From an uncultured Pelagibacteraceae bacterium (GTDB lineage: Bacteria > Pseudomonadota > Alphaproteobacteria > Pelagibacterales > Pelagibacteraceae), in contig CACIYJ010000008.1 in the NCBI GenBank assembly GCA_902590845.1, positions 1 through 42,103 on the forward strand: a stretch of 42,103 nt of DNA, written 5' to 3'. The notes beneath the pieces were generated by a model. It searched no databases. It saw only the letters and a program-made list of their open reading frames with translations, and was not told the origin of the DNA. The stretch's first letter is position 1. The number at the start of each line of letters is the position of its first letter. Shown here piece by piece: positions 6,509-14,244 of the stretch. A program made the position numbers and the translations under genes.

Positions 6509-8664
6509 TATTCTTCTAATCCTAATAATTTTTTTCGTTTGTTTGCCCAAGTACGGATTAAATTATCAACCGCTAAACCCATAAAGGCAACGCAGAGACC
6601 AAGGATCAGTGCTTTGCCTCCTCCTTTTAAGTCTGACAAAGCTTTCATAATATATTGTCCCAAATCTTCTGTTCCAATAAAAGCTCCAATAATTACCATA
6701 AATAATGCGAAGATAACGGTTTGATTAATTCCAAGCATGATATGAGGAAATGCTAAAGGAAATTCAATCTGAAGCAATCTTTGTAAGCGTGTTACACCCG
6801 ACATTGAAGCTGCATCGTGTAAAGCTGGTGGAACACTTCGAAGTCCTTCAATAGTGTAACGGGTAGCAGGAATAGTTGCATAAATAATAACAGCAATTAA
6901 CACCGATGTGTCAGTTACACCAAAAAGCATCATAACAGGAATTAAATAGACAAAGGATGGAAATGTTTGAAGAGTATCACATATCCCTAAAACAATTTTT
7001 GTACTCGTTGTGTTTTGTGCAGCTAAAGAACCAGAAACTACTCCAATGATACCTGATACAATTACACCAAAAGTTGCCATGTAAGCTGTGACTAAGGCTC
7101 TATCCCACCATGGGCTTAGAGCAATAAATAATGTAAATCCACCAACCACAAGTGCTGATCGAATACCGCCGATTATATAACCGGTTCCCATAACTAAAAC
7201 AAACGTTGCAACAACCGGCATCCTTAGGTAAGCGGCTCTCATTGGTTGTAATACGTCTACAATCAACCAAGTATTAAAAACTTTTAATTGATAAAAGAAA
7301 GTATCCCATATCCAATCAACCCCTGCATTCCAGAAAGGTTCGCCTGATATCCCTTTATTATGTGGAACTTCATACAGGTAGTTAAAACCTCCTTTAAAAA
7401 CAAGATTTCCAACAGAGGCAAGTAGTAATCCAACTAATACTGCTCCAACAAAAAATAATCCATATTTATTACGCTCGAAAAAATCAAGGTTGGCAAAATA
7501 GTCTGTTTGTTTATGTGCCCAAGCCAAAGACATTTTATCTAAAAGCACTGCAATTAGACTGATACAAACGCCGGCTTCTAAAGCTAAACCAATTCTAAGT
7601 TGATTTAAAGCTAGCAATAGATTCCAACCTAATCCCTTAGCGCCTATAAAAGACGCAATAACTGCCATTGCTAAACATTGCATGATGACTTGGTTCACGC
7701 CAATTAAAATGTCCCGTCTCGCGGTTGGAATTAATACTTTAAATAAAAGTTGAAATTCGTCACAACCACTCATCTTTCCTGCATGAATAACGTCTGGTGA
7801 TACTTTTCTCAGTCCCAACAAAGTCAAACGTACCATGGGTGGTGTTGCAAAAATTATTGTTGCTATTGCTCCAGCATGATCTCCAATTCCAAACATTACC
7901 ATTATCACAACTATGTAAGAATAGTGTGGCATGGTCTGCATTACATTGAGTATAGGATTTAATACTGCCTCAACTCTCTTACTTTTATATGACCAAATAC
8001 CACAAACCAAACCAAGGAAAAAAGAAATTGGTGCAGCAATCAATACAAATGAAAGCGTCTCCATTGAGGGTTTCCACTGACCAAATACAGAAATATAAAT
8101 CATGGTAATACCCGCTAGTATTGCAAGCTTTTTTCCATTAAGTTTATAACCCAATATAACTGCTCCAGCGGTAACTATAGTCCAAGGAAGTCCAGGTAAC
8201 TTTGCCCATCGGTTTGCATCAACCCAATCCCAACTTGTAAATGCAACAATGGTCTTAACTCCTCCAATTAAAATTTCACGAATAAATTCAATTAAAAAAA
8301 GCATAAAAGCTGAAACCACTCTGGTAATGTGTAGAACCAGTGGGCGCGTTGTAGTCTCTTTAAGATCAGGATCCCAAATCTCAATCGGCATCCAATCTTC
8401 TAATAAAAAAAACATTGAATCGTTTACCCAAATCGGAAGCCATCCTAGTAATGGTGGCAATCTCCAAATAGCATCAGATCCATAATATCTAACTTCTATA
8501 CCAAAAAAGCTGTAGGAATTTAGATTTGGATCTTTTGAAAATTCAGCTACAGATCTTATAAATTTATAACCCTCTGGAACTTCTATTGCAAAACACAAAC
8601 CAAAGAAAACAATTAATAAAAAAAGCCACTGAAACGATTTTGGGTATTTTTTTAAAATTTCCAT
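6505..8664 (-). CDS. proW: ProW-type ABC permease with two fused permease domains (betaine/TMAO type)
   Basis: The start at 8664 (MEILKKYPKS) gives 719 residues and leaves a 4-base gap after proV; the longer frame from 8754 would overlap proV by 86 bases. Two homologous permease halves are visible. The first carries MQTMPHYSYIVV and ATPPMVRLTLLGLRKV with an EAA-type loop near MSGCDEFQLLFKVLIP. The second has LQTFPSFVYLIPVMMLFG and ATIPATRYTIEGLRSV with MSGVTRLQRLLQIEFP. A long N-terminal and a central periplasmic segment separate them. A single chain can therefore supply both channel halves. It works with ProV (8669) and ProX (10829) to import glycine betaine, choline or TMAO; the exact ligand cannot be read from the permease. 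Confidence 0.9.
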   Translation of the reverse strand: MEILKKYPKSFQWLFLLIVFFGLCFAIEVPEGYKFIRSVAEFSKDPNLNSYSFFGIEVRYYGSDAIWRLPPLLGWLPIWVNDSMFFLLEDWMPIEIWDPDLKETTTRPLVLHITRVVSAFMLFLIEFIREILIGGVKTIVAFTSWDWVDANRWAKLPGLPWTIVTAGAVILGYKLNGKKLAILAGITMIYISVFGQWKPSMETLSFVLIAAPISFFLGLVCGIWSYKSKRVEAVLNPILNVMQTMPHYSYIVVIMVMFGIGDHAGAIATIIFATPPMVRLTLLGLRKVSPDVIHAGKMSGCDEFQLLFKVLIPTARRDILIGVNQVIMQCLAMAVIASFIGAKGLGWNLLLALNQLRIGLALEAGVCISLIAVLLDKMSLAWAHKQTDYFANLDFFERNKYGLFFVGAVLVGLLLASVGNLVFKGGFNYLYEVPHNKGISGEPFWNAGVDWIWDTFFYQLKVFNTWLIVDVLQPMRAAYLRMPVVATFVLVMGTGYIIGGIRSALVVGGFTLFIALSPWWDRALVTAYMATFGVIVSGIIGVVSGSLAAQNTTSTKIVLGICDTLQTFPSFVYLIPVMMLFGVTDTSVLIAVIIYATIPATRYTIEGLRSVPPALHDAASMSGVTRLQRLLQIEFPLAFPHIMLGINQTVIFALFMVIIGAFIGTEDLGQYIMKALSDLKGGGKALILGLCVAFMGLAVDNLIRTWANKRKKLLGLEEY

Positions 8665-8668
8665 AAAT

Positions 8669-9703
8669 TTATGAATTTTCTTTTCTTTCGCCAAATACAG
8701 TATGAATAATTTTGGAAGGTTTAACGATTCCAATAATTTTTTTATTAGAATCAATAACAGCTACAGGTTTTTCTTGACTTAAAATTTTTTCAGCAACGGT
8801 TTCTATAATTACATCTTTAGAAACTTTTAAATTACTTAAATTTTTACTATCACTCACTGGTTCCATCACGCTCTCAATTTTTAAAACTTTTTCTCTTGGA
8901 ACTTCTTGAGTAAATTTTTTAACGTATTCTGTTGCTGGATTTAAAACAATGTTAGCCGGAGTATCCAATTGCTCAATTATACCGTCCTTCATTATTGCAA
9001 TCCGATCTGCGAGTCTAAGTGCCTCGTCAAAATCATGTGTGACAAACATAATTGTTTTTTTTAAAGCACTTTGTAGTCTTAAAAATTCATCTTGCATTTC
9101 TTTTCTGATTAATGGATCAAGAGCTGAAAAGGGTTCATCTAAAAACCAAATATCAGGTTCAACAGCTAAAGATCTGGCAATTCCTACTCTTTGTTGTTGT
9201 CCGCCAGACAATTCTCTTGGAAAATAATTTTCTCTTCCCTCAAGGCCAACAAGCTTAACCATTTCCATAGCCTTTGGAATACTCTCTTCAGTTTCCATTC
9301 CTTTTATCTGCAAAGGAAAAGCGATGTTTTCTAAAACCGTTTTATGAGGAAGAAGAGCAAAGCTTTGAAACACCATCCCCATTTTATTTCGTCTTAACTC
9401 AATAAGCTCTTTATCTTTCAAGGATAATAAATCTTGACCTTCAATATAAATTTTACCTGCTGTTGCATCTGTTAATCTTGATATACATCGAAGCAGCGTT
9501 GATTTTCCAGAACCGGATAATCCCATTACAACCAACATTTCTCCCTTTGAAACTTCAAAAGAAGCATTGTTAACTCCTACAATGCAACCAGCATCTTGGA
9601 AGGTTTTAGCATCAACATTTCCACTAACATCTTGAAGCATTTTTTTCGCATTTGCTCCAAAAATCTTATAAACACCTTCACATTTAATTACTTTATCAGA
9701 CAT
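8669..9703 (-). CDS. proV: ProV-type ABC ATPase (betaine/TMAO type)
   Basis: This 344-residue protein has Walker A GLSGSGKST (61-69), Q-loop VFQSFALLPH (111-120), signature LSGGQQQRVGIARSL (165-179), Walker B IWFLDE (185-190) and a switch His in FVTHDF. The C-terminal 90 residues form a CBS-like region ending near IIGIVKPSK. This is the quaternary-amine ATPase layout, including the extra N-terminal segment before the first strand. It energises import through the fused permease just downstream. In this window it is separated from proX by two unrelated genes inserted at a duplicated 42-base sequence. Its 5' leader contains one of those copies (9716-9757). Confidence 0.93.
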   Translation of the reverse strand: MSDKVIKCEGVYKIFGANAKKMLQDVSGNVDAKTFQDAGCIVGVNNASFEVSKGEMLVVMGLSGSGKSTLLRCISRLTDATAGKIYIEGQDLLSLKDKELIELRRNKMGMVFQSFALLPHKTVLENIAFPLQIKGMETEESIPKAMEMVKLVGLEGRENYFPRELSGGQQQRVGIARSLAVEPDIWFLDEPFSALDPLIRKEMQDEFLRLQSALKKTIMFVTHDFDEALRLADRIAIMKDGIIEQLDTPANIVLNPATEYVKKFTQEVPREKVLKIESVMEPVSDSKNLSNLKVSKDVIIETVAEKILSQEKPVAVIDSNKKIIGIVKPSKIIHTVFGERKENS

Positions 9704-9715
9704 AAATTTTATTCA

Positions 9716-9757
9716 ACAAATTACACTAAAACTAAAAAAAAATCCCCCCTATTTATA
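9716..9757. repeat. Duplicated intergenic sequence, copy A (before proV)
   Basis: This stretch matches 10746-10786 at about 38 of 42 aligned positions with one single-base gap. Shared blocks include acaaattacactaaaa and an A-run followed by a C-run. It holds the first arm of the hairpin seen in copy B but not the second arm. Confidence 0.75.
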
Positions 9758-9768
9758 TTATAAACACT

Positions 9769-10341
9769 TTAATAATTTTTTATAAAATATACTCTAGTAT
9801 CTATACTCGTTTTAAAAAAACCATTAGCTTCACCTTTAACTGTAATTGTATCACTCACTCCTTCTATAGCTCTTATCGTATATTCAGCAAAACATTTATT
9901 TGAAGAACTGTCCCATTTTACAGAACGTTCATCAATTTTATTTCCGTTATCAAAATACAATTTCGTTGCACTGAAGTTTAGAATGTTTGCCCCCATCATT
10001 GCACGTTGAGTTACAATTTTAGTATTTTTGCACACCTCTTCATATTCACTTAGTGATAATTGATGTCCTTCACTACTTTCATAAAAATTTAACCTACCTT
10101 TAGGAAGCGAATCAATGACTGCTTGGTCAACCTCTGTAGTCTTATTAACCTCTACAGTCTTATCAATCTCTACAGTCTTATTATTCTCTACAGTTTTATC
10201 GTCTACTTTAGCCTCTTCAAAAAAAATATTTAAAAAAATAAATATAAAAATTATTAGCGTTGTTAAACTAACAAGGCCGACCATTTGTTTAATGGTTTCC
10301 GGCATTTCTTTATATTTTTTTAAATTATTTTCTAAAAACAT
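9769..10341 (-). CDS. Membrane-anchored protein with DKTVE-type tandem repeats
   Basis: This 190-residue protein of no recognised family has a cytoplasmic N-terminus of about 20 residues, one transmembrane helix (LVSLTTLIIFIFIFLNIFF, about 23-41), and then a low-complexity stretch with four six-residue repeats of the D-K-T-V-E-x kind (about 47-70). A globular C-terminal part has LPKGRLNFYES, Cys109 and a late Cys149 and ends in a beta-rich KTSIDTRVYFIKNY. The repeat stretch probably acts as a spacer that lifts the C-terminal domain off the membrane. The gene lies just downstream of the MORN gene (9 bases) and both are in the segment inserted between proX and proV. Confidence 0.6.
   Translation of the reverse strand: MFLENNLKKYKEMPETIKQMVGLVSLTTLIIFIFIFLNIFFEEAKVDDKTVENNKTVEIDKTVEVNKTTEVDQAVIDSLPKGRLNFYESSEGHQLSLSEYEEVCKNTKIVTQRAMMGANILNFSATKLYFDNGNKIDERSVKWDSSSNKCFAEYTIRAIEGVSDTITVKGEANGFFKTSIDTRVYFIKNY
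10132..10203. repeat. Four tandem 18-base units inside a coding gene
   Basis: Units start at 10132, 10150, 10168 and 10186, each beginning ctct(a/g)(c/t)agt and 18 bases long. Because 18 is a multiple of three, changes in copy number keep the reading frame and lengthen or shorten the spacer of the protein at 9769-10341 by six residues. Confidence 0.85.
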
Positions 10342-10349
10342 TGTTCTAT

Positions 10350-10733
10350 CTAATTCGGTTTAACTAATTCGCCATTTTTCCAGACGCCTTTCTTAACCGT
10401 TCCGTTTGCCAAGGTAAAAGTTCCTTGTCCGTTCATGAAACCATCACGCCATTCACCCACATATGTGGCTCCATCTGGAAAAGTCAAAGTCCCTTGTCCA
10501 TGCCATTTACTTTCTTTAAATTTTCCCTTGTATATGTATCCGTTTGGCCAAGTCACAGTCCCTTGTCCATGCTTTTTACCAACACTCCACTCACCCACGT
10601 ATGTAGTTTTGTCTGTATAAGTCCAAGTCCCAAACCCGTCTTCACAGTCACCATCAGTACATCCAGTCGTACGCGCAAAACCTGTATTACAAAGGGTCAA
10701 ACTTAAAAATATATATAGAAACAGTTTTTTCAT
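10350..10733 (-). CDS. Secreted MORN-repeat protein
   Basis: I prefer the second ATG (10733, MKKLFLYIF) because a GAG-type ribosome site sits about 8 bases before it; the ATG at 10739 would add two residues (MD). The 127-residue product has a signal peptide (MKKLFLYIFLSLTLCNTGFA) and then a Cys-flanked linker (TTGCTDGDCEDG). At least three MORN units of the Y-x-G-x-W/F...GxGT type follow (TYVGEW..GKKHGQGT, YKGKF..KWHGQGT, TYVGEW..GFMNGQGT). MORN hairpins bind lipids or proteins; no enzymatic role is implied. It belongs to the segment inserted between proX and proV and may be transcribed by read-through from proX. Confidence 0.85.
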   Translation of the reverse strand: MKKLFLYIFLSLTLCNTGFARTTGCTDGDCEDGFGTWTYTDKTTYVGEWSVGKKHGQGTVTWPNGYIYKGKFKESKWHGQGTLTFPDGATYVGEWRDGFMNGQGTFTLANGTVKKGVWKNGELVKPN

Positions 10734-10745
10734 ATCCATTACTCT

Positions 10746-10786
10746 ACAAATTACACTAAAATTAAAAAAAATCTCCCCTAGTTATA
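10746..10786. repeat. Duplicated intergenic sequence, copy B (after proX)
   Basis: Second copy of the 9716-9757 sequence, in the same orientation. It overlaps the terminator hairpin of proX and supplies the leader of the MORN gene. Confidence 0.75.
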
Positions 10787-10803
10787 AAAAACCAGGGGAG
10801 ATT
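10763..10803 (-). terminator. Hairpin terminator/attenuator after proX
   Basis: On the minus strand aatctcccctggtt pairs with aactaggggagatt: 14 base pairs including one G-U wobble and a 6-base loop, followed by a run of T. It lies 25 bases past the proX stop. In binding-protein operons such a hairpin usually makes the binding protein more abundant than the permease and ATPase. Confidence 0.85.
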
Positions 10804-10828
10804 ATCAAAAGTTTAAGTTTTCAATTAT

Positions 10829-11797
10829 TTATTGAAACGCTTTCCAAACTTTTTTATTTTTCTCTAACCATGTTTTTGCAGCATCTTCATGAGACATTTT
10901 ATCAACGTCTACATAAGCTGCCATTGCACCAATTTGGCCTGTTGTAAATGCCAATTTTTTAAACATAGCTGCTGCATTTGGATGAGTTTTAGTCCATTTT
11001 TCATTCACGGCTTTTTTCAAATAACCGTCAGGTGAACCACATTTTCCATCACCACCGTCAGCTGGTCTACAGCCGTCTGTGTATGGCGGAAAATCAATAA
11101 ACGTAAATCCAGCACCATCCGTAAAGTTTGGTGTCCAGTTGAAGATTATTGTTCCTCTATTTTCTTTTTTAGCTGCTGCTAATTCTGCCCATAGCGCATC
11201 AGCACTACCAGCAAATTTAACTACCCAAAGATCTCCTAATCCCAAAGCATCAATTCTTTGAGGTATTAAATCTCCGTGCCAAGTTTGCGGACCTTCTAAC
11301 ATTCTTCCTTTTCCACCAGAGTCTGGTGTTACAAAGTTTTTAGCACAATCAGGATTTTTTAAAGCTTCCCAATTTGGTAAACCTGGACATTTTTCTGCTA
11401 CCCAGTTTGGATAACCCATATCTTCCAAAGATCTTGCTTCATGGTCACCCCAATCAAGTACGCCGCCCTTATCTCGCGCTGTGTCGAATGATTTACCGAA
11501 TGCAGATTGCCAAACTTCATGTGATATATCAACATCACCGATACGAATTGATTCATACACTTTTTGAGAGTCTGCTGGAACGTATTCCACGTTACCACCC
11601 ATATCTTGTATGATTCCACCAATTACATATGCCATTACCACTTGGCTTGACCAATTGTGAATTGGAATTCTAGTTGGCTTACTACTATCAGCTCCTGATT
11701 TAGGGCCACTGGAATCCTGTTGAGTGTAGAAAAGTAGCGCTGCAATAGCGGCAACTATAATTCCTACAAATAACCACGTTTGAGTTTTTTTTCCCAT
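10829..11797 (-). CDS. proX: ProX-type substrate-binding protein (betaine/TMAO type), membrane-anchored
   Basis: The 322-residue protein belongs to the OpuAC/ProX fold: PTRIPIHNWSSQVVMAYVIGG opens the mature domain, then VYESIRIGDVDISHEVWQ, WHGD, and IIFNWTPN. Trp residues in HNW, EVWQ, TWH and FNW can form the aromatic cage that holds a trimethylammonium group, as in betaine, choline or TMAO binders (family knowledge). The N-terminus is one hydrophobic helix (about 9-25) followed by a Ser/Gly-rich linker, without an A-x-A cleavage site or lipobox cysteine, so it may stay tethered to the membrane. A strong aaggggg ribosome site lies about 5 bases before the ATG. TMAO is a likely ligand because tdm is the divergent neighbour. 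Confidence 0.9.
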   Translation of the reverse strand: MGKKTQTWLFVGIIVAAIAALLFYTQQDSSGPKSGADSSKPTRIPIHNWSSQVVMAYVIGGIIQDMGGNVEYVPADSQKVYESIRIGDVDISHEVWQSAFGKSFDTARDKGGVLDWGDHEARSLEDMGYPNWVAEKCPGLPNWEALKNPDCAKNFVTPDSGGKGRMLEGPQTWHGDLIPQRIDALGLGDLWVVKFAGSADALWAELAAAKKENRGTIIFNWTPNFTDGAGFTFIDFPPYTDGCRPADGGDGKCGSPDGYLKKAVNEKWTKTHPNAAAMFKKLAFTTGQIGAMAAYVDVDKMSHEDAAKTWLEKNKKVWKAFQ

Positions 11798-11858
11798 TTT
11801 TCCCCCTTGTTTAATAATACTTAAGTCTATGACCTCATTTTTTACTAGTCAATCTGAA

Positions 11859-11887
11859 TTGCATACTTTTGCCACACCTAGTATAAT
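11859..11887 (+). promoter_or_regulatory. Sigma-70-type promoter of tdm
   Basis: TTGCAT (11859-11864), a 17-base spacer and a perfect TATAAT (11882-11887). The ATG at 11899 is 12 bases beyond the -10, so the leader would be about five bases and has no Shine-Dalgarno sequence. It lies in the 101-base divergent region shared with proX. Confidence 0.75.
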
Positions 11888-11898
11888 TTCTAAAAAAT

Positions 11899-14244
11899 AT
11901 GGAAAAAAGCCAAACTAGCTTAAATATAGGAAACCCTGGATTAATGAGTTTACCACCTGGAGTTGAAAGATACTTAGTAAACGGTGGAGGACTTACAGGA
12001 TTTCAAATTTTTTCCGATGATGAAATAGAAATTGTAAATAACGAAGGAAATCAGATTTGTGAGATTTTAGTTTTCAATAAAGATGGAAAATCAGAACCAG
12101 CAATTTTAAACTTAAAAGAAAGCAAAACTGAATCTGAAATAAAAAAAATATTTTTAAACAAAGATGAAAGCTCTCAAATTGCAGCTTATCAATTAAAAAA
12201 AAGAAATTTAGATATCACTAAGGTTAAATCTTCAATAGTTTTTGATAAAGATACAAATTGGGGAGAAAAAATAAAATTAATTTCTAAAGATAAATGCTAT
12301 TGTGTTTTTTCTGCTCCAGGACCTGAAATGTTAATTCAGGAACAAAATCCACCTACTGATTTAACTATTTTTGTCAAAAGAGCAAAAATTACCAAAGACA
12401 AAGAGCACTCGGTAATTCCAGACCCAATGTTTGATCCTCTTAATGAAATTAATATTGATCGTCAAACCGCAATTTCATACCAAGTTAAAGAAGGTGATTA
12501 CATACAAGTTATTTCTCCAGCCGGAAGACAATGCTCCGATTTTGTGGCTTTTGATACAGCAAAATTAGATAAAGGAATCGAAAAAGATCTTGATTGGCAA
12601 ACAACAAGAACTTTTATGGGAAATACTTTTCCTGGACCTGGATTATTTTCTAAATTTTATGATACTGATCATGAACCTTTAATTGAAGTAATTAGAGATA
12701 CAGTCGGAAGACATGATACATTTAATTTAGCATGCACATCAAAATATTATGCAGATGCCGGGTATTTTGGTCATCCAAATTGTTCTGATAATTTAAATGG
12801 TCAAATGACAAAGTTTGGAGCTAAAAAAAGAAAAGGTTGGCACGCCATAAATCTTTTTTTTAATACCTCTGCGGGTGGGCTAAACTCAGTAATATCAGAT
12901 GAATCTTTTGCTAGACCTGGTGACTATGTGACATTTAGGGCTCTTAAGGACTTAACTTGTGGAACAACAGCATGCCCAAGTGATATAGATGCTTGCAATT
13001 CATGGAATCCTACTGATATTTTTGTTAGAACTTATGATAAAAAAAGAGAATTTACAAAATCTTTTGCATTCAGAATGAAAACTGACTCAGAAACAAAATT
13101 AACTAGAAATACTGGCTTTCACGAAAAAACTTCAAAGTTAACTAGAAACTTTGTTGATGCTAGAGGTTTTTGGCTTCCAAATGATTATACAAAACACGGA
13201 ATGGTAAATGAGTACACTGCATGTAGAGAAAAAGCAGTCGCCATTGATTTATCAGCGCTCAGAAAATTTGAAATTCTTGGACCAGATGCTGAAGAATTAA
13301 TGAATTATACTTTAACAAGAAATGTAAAAAAATTATCTGTTGGTCAAGTTGTTTATTCTGCGATGTGTTATGAAAATGGATGTATGTTTGACGATGGAAC
13401 GCTATTAAAACTAAGCGATCATGGTTTTAGATGGATTTGCGGTGATGAATATGGGGGCGAATGGTTAAAAGAACAAGCAAAAAAGAAAAATTTAAAAGTT
13501 TGGATAAAAAATTCTACAGATCAAATTAACAACATATCTTTACAAGGTCCAAACAGTAGAAAGATTTTAGAAAAAATAATTTTTACACCACCAACTCAAC
13601 CGTCAATTTCTGAACTTCAATGGTTTAGATTTACAATCTGCAGATTAGAAAAGTTAAATGGTATACCACTAATTGTTTCTCGAACTGGATATACTGGAGA
13701 ATTAGGTTTTGAAATATGGTGCCATCCTAAGGATGCTCCTACTCTGTGGGATAAAGTTATGGAAGCTGGAAAAGAACATGGTTTAATACCAGCAGGATTT
13801 GCTGCATTAGATATGTTAAGAATTGAAGCTGGTTTAATTTTGTTTGGAGCAGAATTTGATGATAAATACGATCCTTTCGAAGCCGGAATAGGTTTTGCCG
13901 TTCCTTTAAAAACAAAAAAAGAAGATTTTATTGGAAAAGAAAATTTAATTAAAAGAAAAGAAAATCCTCAAAAAAAACTAGTTGGACTTGAGTTGGTAGG
14001 AAAAGAAAAAGCAATTAATGCTGATTGTGTACACATAGGAAGAGCTCAAGTTGGCACAATTACTAGTGGAATGATATCTCCTACTCTAAATAAAAACATT
14101 GCACTTTGCAGAGTGGATGTTAAGTATTCTGAAATAGGTACTGAGGTTGAAGTGGGTAAAATTGATGGTCATCAAAAAAGAATTAAAGCAAAAGTTGTCA
14201 GATTTCCTTTCTATGATCCAGACAAAACTAGAGTGAAAGCTTAA
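11899..14244 (+). CDS. tdm: Trimethylamine N-oxide demethylase (Tdm; DUF1989 + GcvT)
   Basis: This 781-residue protein joins a DUF1989 region (about 160-385) to a C-terminal folate-binding GcvT domain (about 420-770). That architecture defines Tdm, which splits TMAO into dimethylamine and formaldehyde, with folate nearby to trap the C1 unit. In the DUF1989 part several cysteines cluster (279, 295, 354, 359, 366) around FNLACTSKYY, HPNCSDN and LTCGTTACPS; they are candidate metal ligands. The GcvT part has IDLSALRKFEILGPDAEEL, QGPNSRKIL, SRTGYTGELGFEIW and AGLILFGAEFD. The first 150 residues are not assigned. It is divergent from proX and its stop abuts the next ATG (14245), so the flavoprotein is translationally coupled. 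The other option is a general DUF1989/aminomethyltransferase fusion of unknown substrate. Confidence 0.87.
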   Translation: MEKSQTSLNIGNPGLMSLPPGVERYLVNGGGLTGFQIFSDDEIEIVNNEGNQICEILVFNKDGKSEPAILNLKESKTESEIKKIFLNKDESSQIAAYQLKKRNLDITKVKSSIVFDKDTNWGEKIKLISKDKCYCVFSAPGPEMLIQEQNPPTDLTIFVKRAKITKDKEHSVIPDPMFDPLNEINIDRQTAISYQVKEGDYIQVISPAGRQCSDFVAFDTAKLDKGIEKDLDWQTTRTFMGNTFPGPGLFSKFYDTDHEPLIEVIRDTVGRHDTFNLACTSKYYADAGYFGHPNCSDNLNGQMTKFGAKKRKGWHAINLFFNTSAGGLNSVISDESFARPGDYVTFRALKDLTCGTTACPSDIDACNSWNPTDIFVRTYDKKREFTKSFAFRMKTDSETKLTRNTGFHEKTSKLTRNFVDARGFWLPNDYTKHGMVNEYTACREKAVAIDLSALRKFEILGPDAEELMNYTLTRNVKKLSVGQVVYSAMCYENGCMFDDGTLLKLSDHGFRWICGDEYGGEWLKEQAKKKNLKVWIKNSTDQINNISLQGPNSRKILEKIIFTPPTQPSISELQWFRFTICRLEKLNGIPLIVSRTGYTGELGFEIWCHPKDAPTLWDKVMEAGKEHGLIPAGFAALDMLRIEAGLILFGAEFDDKYDPFEAGIGFAVPLKTKKEDFIGKENLIKRKENPQKKLVGLELVGKEKAINADCVHIGRAQVGTITSGMISPTLNKNIALCRVDVKYSEIGTEVEVGKIDGHQKRIKAKVVRFPFYDPDKTRVKA

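Noticed and set aside
8665-8754. Longer start of the ABC permease
   Set aside because: It would overlap proV by 86 bases; MEILKK at 8664 fits spacing and topology.
10132-10203. CRISPR-like repeats
   Set aside because: Units are contiguous 18-mers within a coding frame, with no spacers and no cas genes.
10425-10706. Antisense ORF across the MORN gene
   Set aside because: It is a shadow of the periodic MORN repeats and has no domain or ribosome site.
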